DNA of 25,597 nucleotides, taken from positions 1-25,597 of the forward strand of contig DATFAS010000008.1 in assembly GCA_035254305.1 (NCBI GenBank). Reading direction: 5' to 3'. The notes beneath the pieces were generated by a model. It saw only the letters and a list, made by a program, of their open reading frames with translations. It did not search any database and was not told the DNA's origin. This DNA is from DATFAS01 sp035254305. GTDB taxonomy: Bacteria > Bacillota > Bacilli > Aneurinibacillales > RAOX-1. This document shows positions 24,230 through 25,597 of the stretch, piece by piece (position 1 is the first letter of the stretch; every line of letters begins with the position of its first letter). A program made the translations under genes and the position numbers.

Positions 24230-25327
24230 ATGAGTAATCCTCAAATCGAATTTAATCCTCCAAGTGAGCTTGTTTTATCCATGGTTGATTGGGCCCGGGA
24301 GGCCAATAGCTGCTCCCTCAACGTGTCATGTAAACAATACTATCCAGGTGCCTATTTTTCTGAGGAGCTTAAAAACACCTCACTTGCAAAATATCATCAT
24401 TTCTGGTCGACACCACCCGCCTTTTTAACAGTGATGCCGAATGGACGAGTTTGTGGTGAGTTAGGTGGGGTGATTTCCCCAGACAACAAGCTAATATGGG
24501 ACGCCTCCATCGAATGGGTAGGCTCTCCATCCGAGCACTCTCTATTAAAAAGAGAAAAGCTTCCTCTCTGCACTTATTTAGACGAAACGGTTGCTGTGCT
24601 TTCCTGTCCAGGTAGTCATTGTTATTATCACTGGTTGTATGATATATTGCCTAGAGTCGATTTAGTGCGCAAGAGGGGCTTAGAAATCGATAAATTTGTC
24701 GTTAATTCGACCGGTTTACCCTACCAAGAAGAGACCTTGCAAATGCTAGGTATCCCAAAAGAAAAAATCATTAGAAGCACAGCTGATTTGCACATCCAAG
24801 CCAAAACGTTAGTCGTACCCACACACCCAGGATGTACAACCAAATGGGCAGCAGATTTTTTACGTAAAGAATTCAGCAAGTATTGTAATCATGATTTACA
24901 CGGACTGAATCGCATTTATATTAGTCGCCAGAATGCGTCCTGGAGAAGGGTTCTAAACGAAGAGGAAGTGATGAATATCTTATCACCCCTTGGATTCCAA
25001 AAGGTGCACTTAGAAAAGCTTTCTGTTTCTGAACAGATCAGACTCCTCTCAACAGCACAAGCGATTGTTGCTCCACATGGCGCTGGACTAACCAACCTTA
25101 CCTTCTGCTCTCCAAAAACAAAAGTCATTGAATTTTTCTCTCCCCATTATGTCGATACCACCTATTGGCTTCTTAGCGATTTTGCTGGGCTTGAATACCG
25201 ACCATTTTTTGGAACTGGAGTGCGACCGGATCGATTTAAAAATAGCGAGAATTATTGGACGGGTGCAGATGATATTTGGGTCGATGGTAACCAATTACAA
25301 ACTATACTTCAAACGGCAGATCTCTAA
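24230..25327 (+). CDS. GT61-family glycosyltransferase (DUF563)
   Basis: A 365-aa protein with the three family blocks: YYHWLYDILPR (132-142), RIYISRQNASWRR (228-240) and IVAPHGAGLTNL (279-290). GT61 members in bacteria occur in capsule and spore polysaccharide loci. No signal peptide or membrane anchor is seen. TAAGGAGAG lies about 11 nt before the ATG, and a sigma-K-like promoter lies just upstream. Its stop codon is directly followed by the ATG of the CotS-like gene, so the two are one unit. The donor and linkage are unknown. Confidence 0.85.
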   Translation: MSNPQIEFNPPSELVLSMVDWAREANSCSLNVSCKQYYPGAYFSEELKNTSLAKYHHFWSTPPAFLTVMPNGRVCGELGGVISPDNKLIWDASIEWVGSPSEHSLLKREKLPLCTYLDETVAVLSCPGSHCYYHWLYDILPRVDLVRKRGLEIDKFVVNSTGLPYQEETLQMLGIPKEKIIRSTADLHIQAKTLVVPTHPGCTTKWAADFLRKEFSKYCNHDLHGLNRIYISRQNASWRRVLNEEEVMNILSPLGFQKVHLEKLSVSEQIRLLSTAQAIVAPHGAGLTNLTFCSPKTKVIEFFSPHYVDTTYWLLSDFAGLEYRPFFGTGVRPDRFKNSENYWTGADDIWVDGNQLQTILQTADL

Positions 25328-25597
25328 ATGAAAAAATCACTCCTTTCTCTAGCAGCAGAAAAATATCAGCTTACCGTCAGGAAACATTCTTATATCCATG
25401 ACACAGAGAAGACAAGGGTGCTTTCTCTTGAAACCAATCAGGGCAAATTCATCTTAAAAACGTTATACAAACCGTTGTCGCGTCAACTTTTCATTTTAGA
25501 AGCTGAAAACTATTTAATAAAAAAAGGTGTCCATATTCCAAAAACGATATCTACTCATGGAGGAAATCCTTATATCATGTGGGAGGGCCATCCTTAC
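25328..25597 (+). CDS. CotS-like spore coat protein (aminoglycoside-phosphotransferase fold), partial
   Basis: The first 90 codons of a gene cut by the window end. The translation starts MKKSLLSLAAEKYQL and includes VLSLETNQGKFILK, the N-lobe beta strands with the nucleotide-site lysine, and AENYLIKKGV-HIPKTI, as in the CotS/CotI/YutH/YsxE kinase-like family of the spore coat. The ATG directly follows the GT61 stop (TAA-ATG) and has no ribosome-binding site of its own, which points to coupled translation. B. subtilis CotS is a coat component, and relatives sit in coat glycan loci. Assignment rests on a short N-terminus. Confidence 0.65.
   Translation, partial: MKKSLLSLAAEKYQLTVRKHSYIHDTEKTRVLSLETNQGKFILKTLYKPLSRQLFILEAENYLIKKGVHIPKTISTHGGNPYIMWEGHPY

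Overview
The window looks like a chromosomal segment of a low-GC, endospore-forming Bacillota, most likely a member of the Bacillales. The evidence is Bacillales-type families (an IDEAL-domain protein, a YugN-like protein, a TVP38/DedA-type membrane protein, a copper-amine-oxidase-domain protein), strong Shine-Dalgarno sites with some TTG and GTG starts, and spore-surface genes at the right end (a CgeB-like glycosyltransferase and a CotS-like protein). I see no tRNA, rRNA, insertion sequence, CRISPR array or integrase.

Left part (1-12 kb), mostly housekeeping or poorly known genes. A DUF1385-like membrane protein (+) and an IDEAL-domain protein (-) converge on a bidirectional terminator. A small membrane protein, a class B penicillin-binding protein and a 76-aa protein form a + strand unit ending in a strong terminator. 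Endonuclease III and a 178-aa unknown protein read on the - strand. A secreted protein with copper-amine-oxidase-type repeats and a TIM-barrel C-terminus follows. Next comes a gene-poor stretch of about 0.75 kb with an orphan terminator and a promoter-like site. After it lie a Cys-rich 61-aa protein, a 76-aa unknown, a three-gene - strand unit (TVP38-like, YugN-like, secreted unknown) and a subtilase without a signal peptide.

Right part (12-25.6 kb), a nucleotide-sugar and glycosyltransferase locus. ugd (UDP-glucose 6-dehydrogenase) stands alone. Upstream of it, a tight - strand operon reads gmd > colC > colD > manC > GT2. The ColD-like enzyme belongs to the PLP aminotransferase fold but has His-His where aminotransferases have the PLP lysine. 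This is the signature of the 3-dehydratases that make 3,6-dideoxyhexoses. ManC, Gmd, ColD and ColC together are the known route to GDP-L-colitose. Next to the operon, reading divergently, is a GT10 (fucosyltransferase-family) enzyme, a natural candidate for using that donor because colitose is 3-deoxy-L-fucose. A second - strand operon (CgeB-like GT > Gfo/Idh/MocA dehydrogenase > hexapeptide acyltransferase > Lys-containing DegT aminotransferase) looks like a set for adding a 3-acetamido group to a nucleotide sugar. Divergent from it are a GT61 enzyme and the start of a CotS-like gene.

Two promoters fit the late mother-cell sigma-K consensus (AC, 16 nt, CATANNNTA): one before gmd and one before the GT61 gene. 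My reading is that this locus builds a spore-surface polysaccharide or glycoprotein glycan containing a 3,6-dideoxyhexose, probably colitose, plus an N-acylated 3-aminosugar. I am not aware of colitose being established in spores. This is an inference from gene content and promoter motifs.
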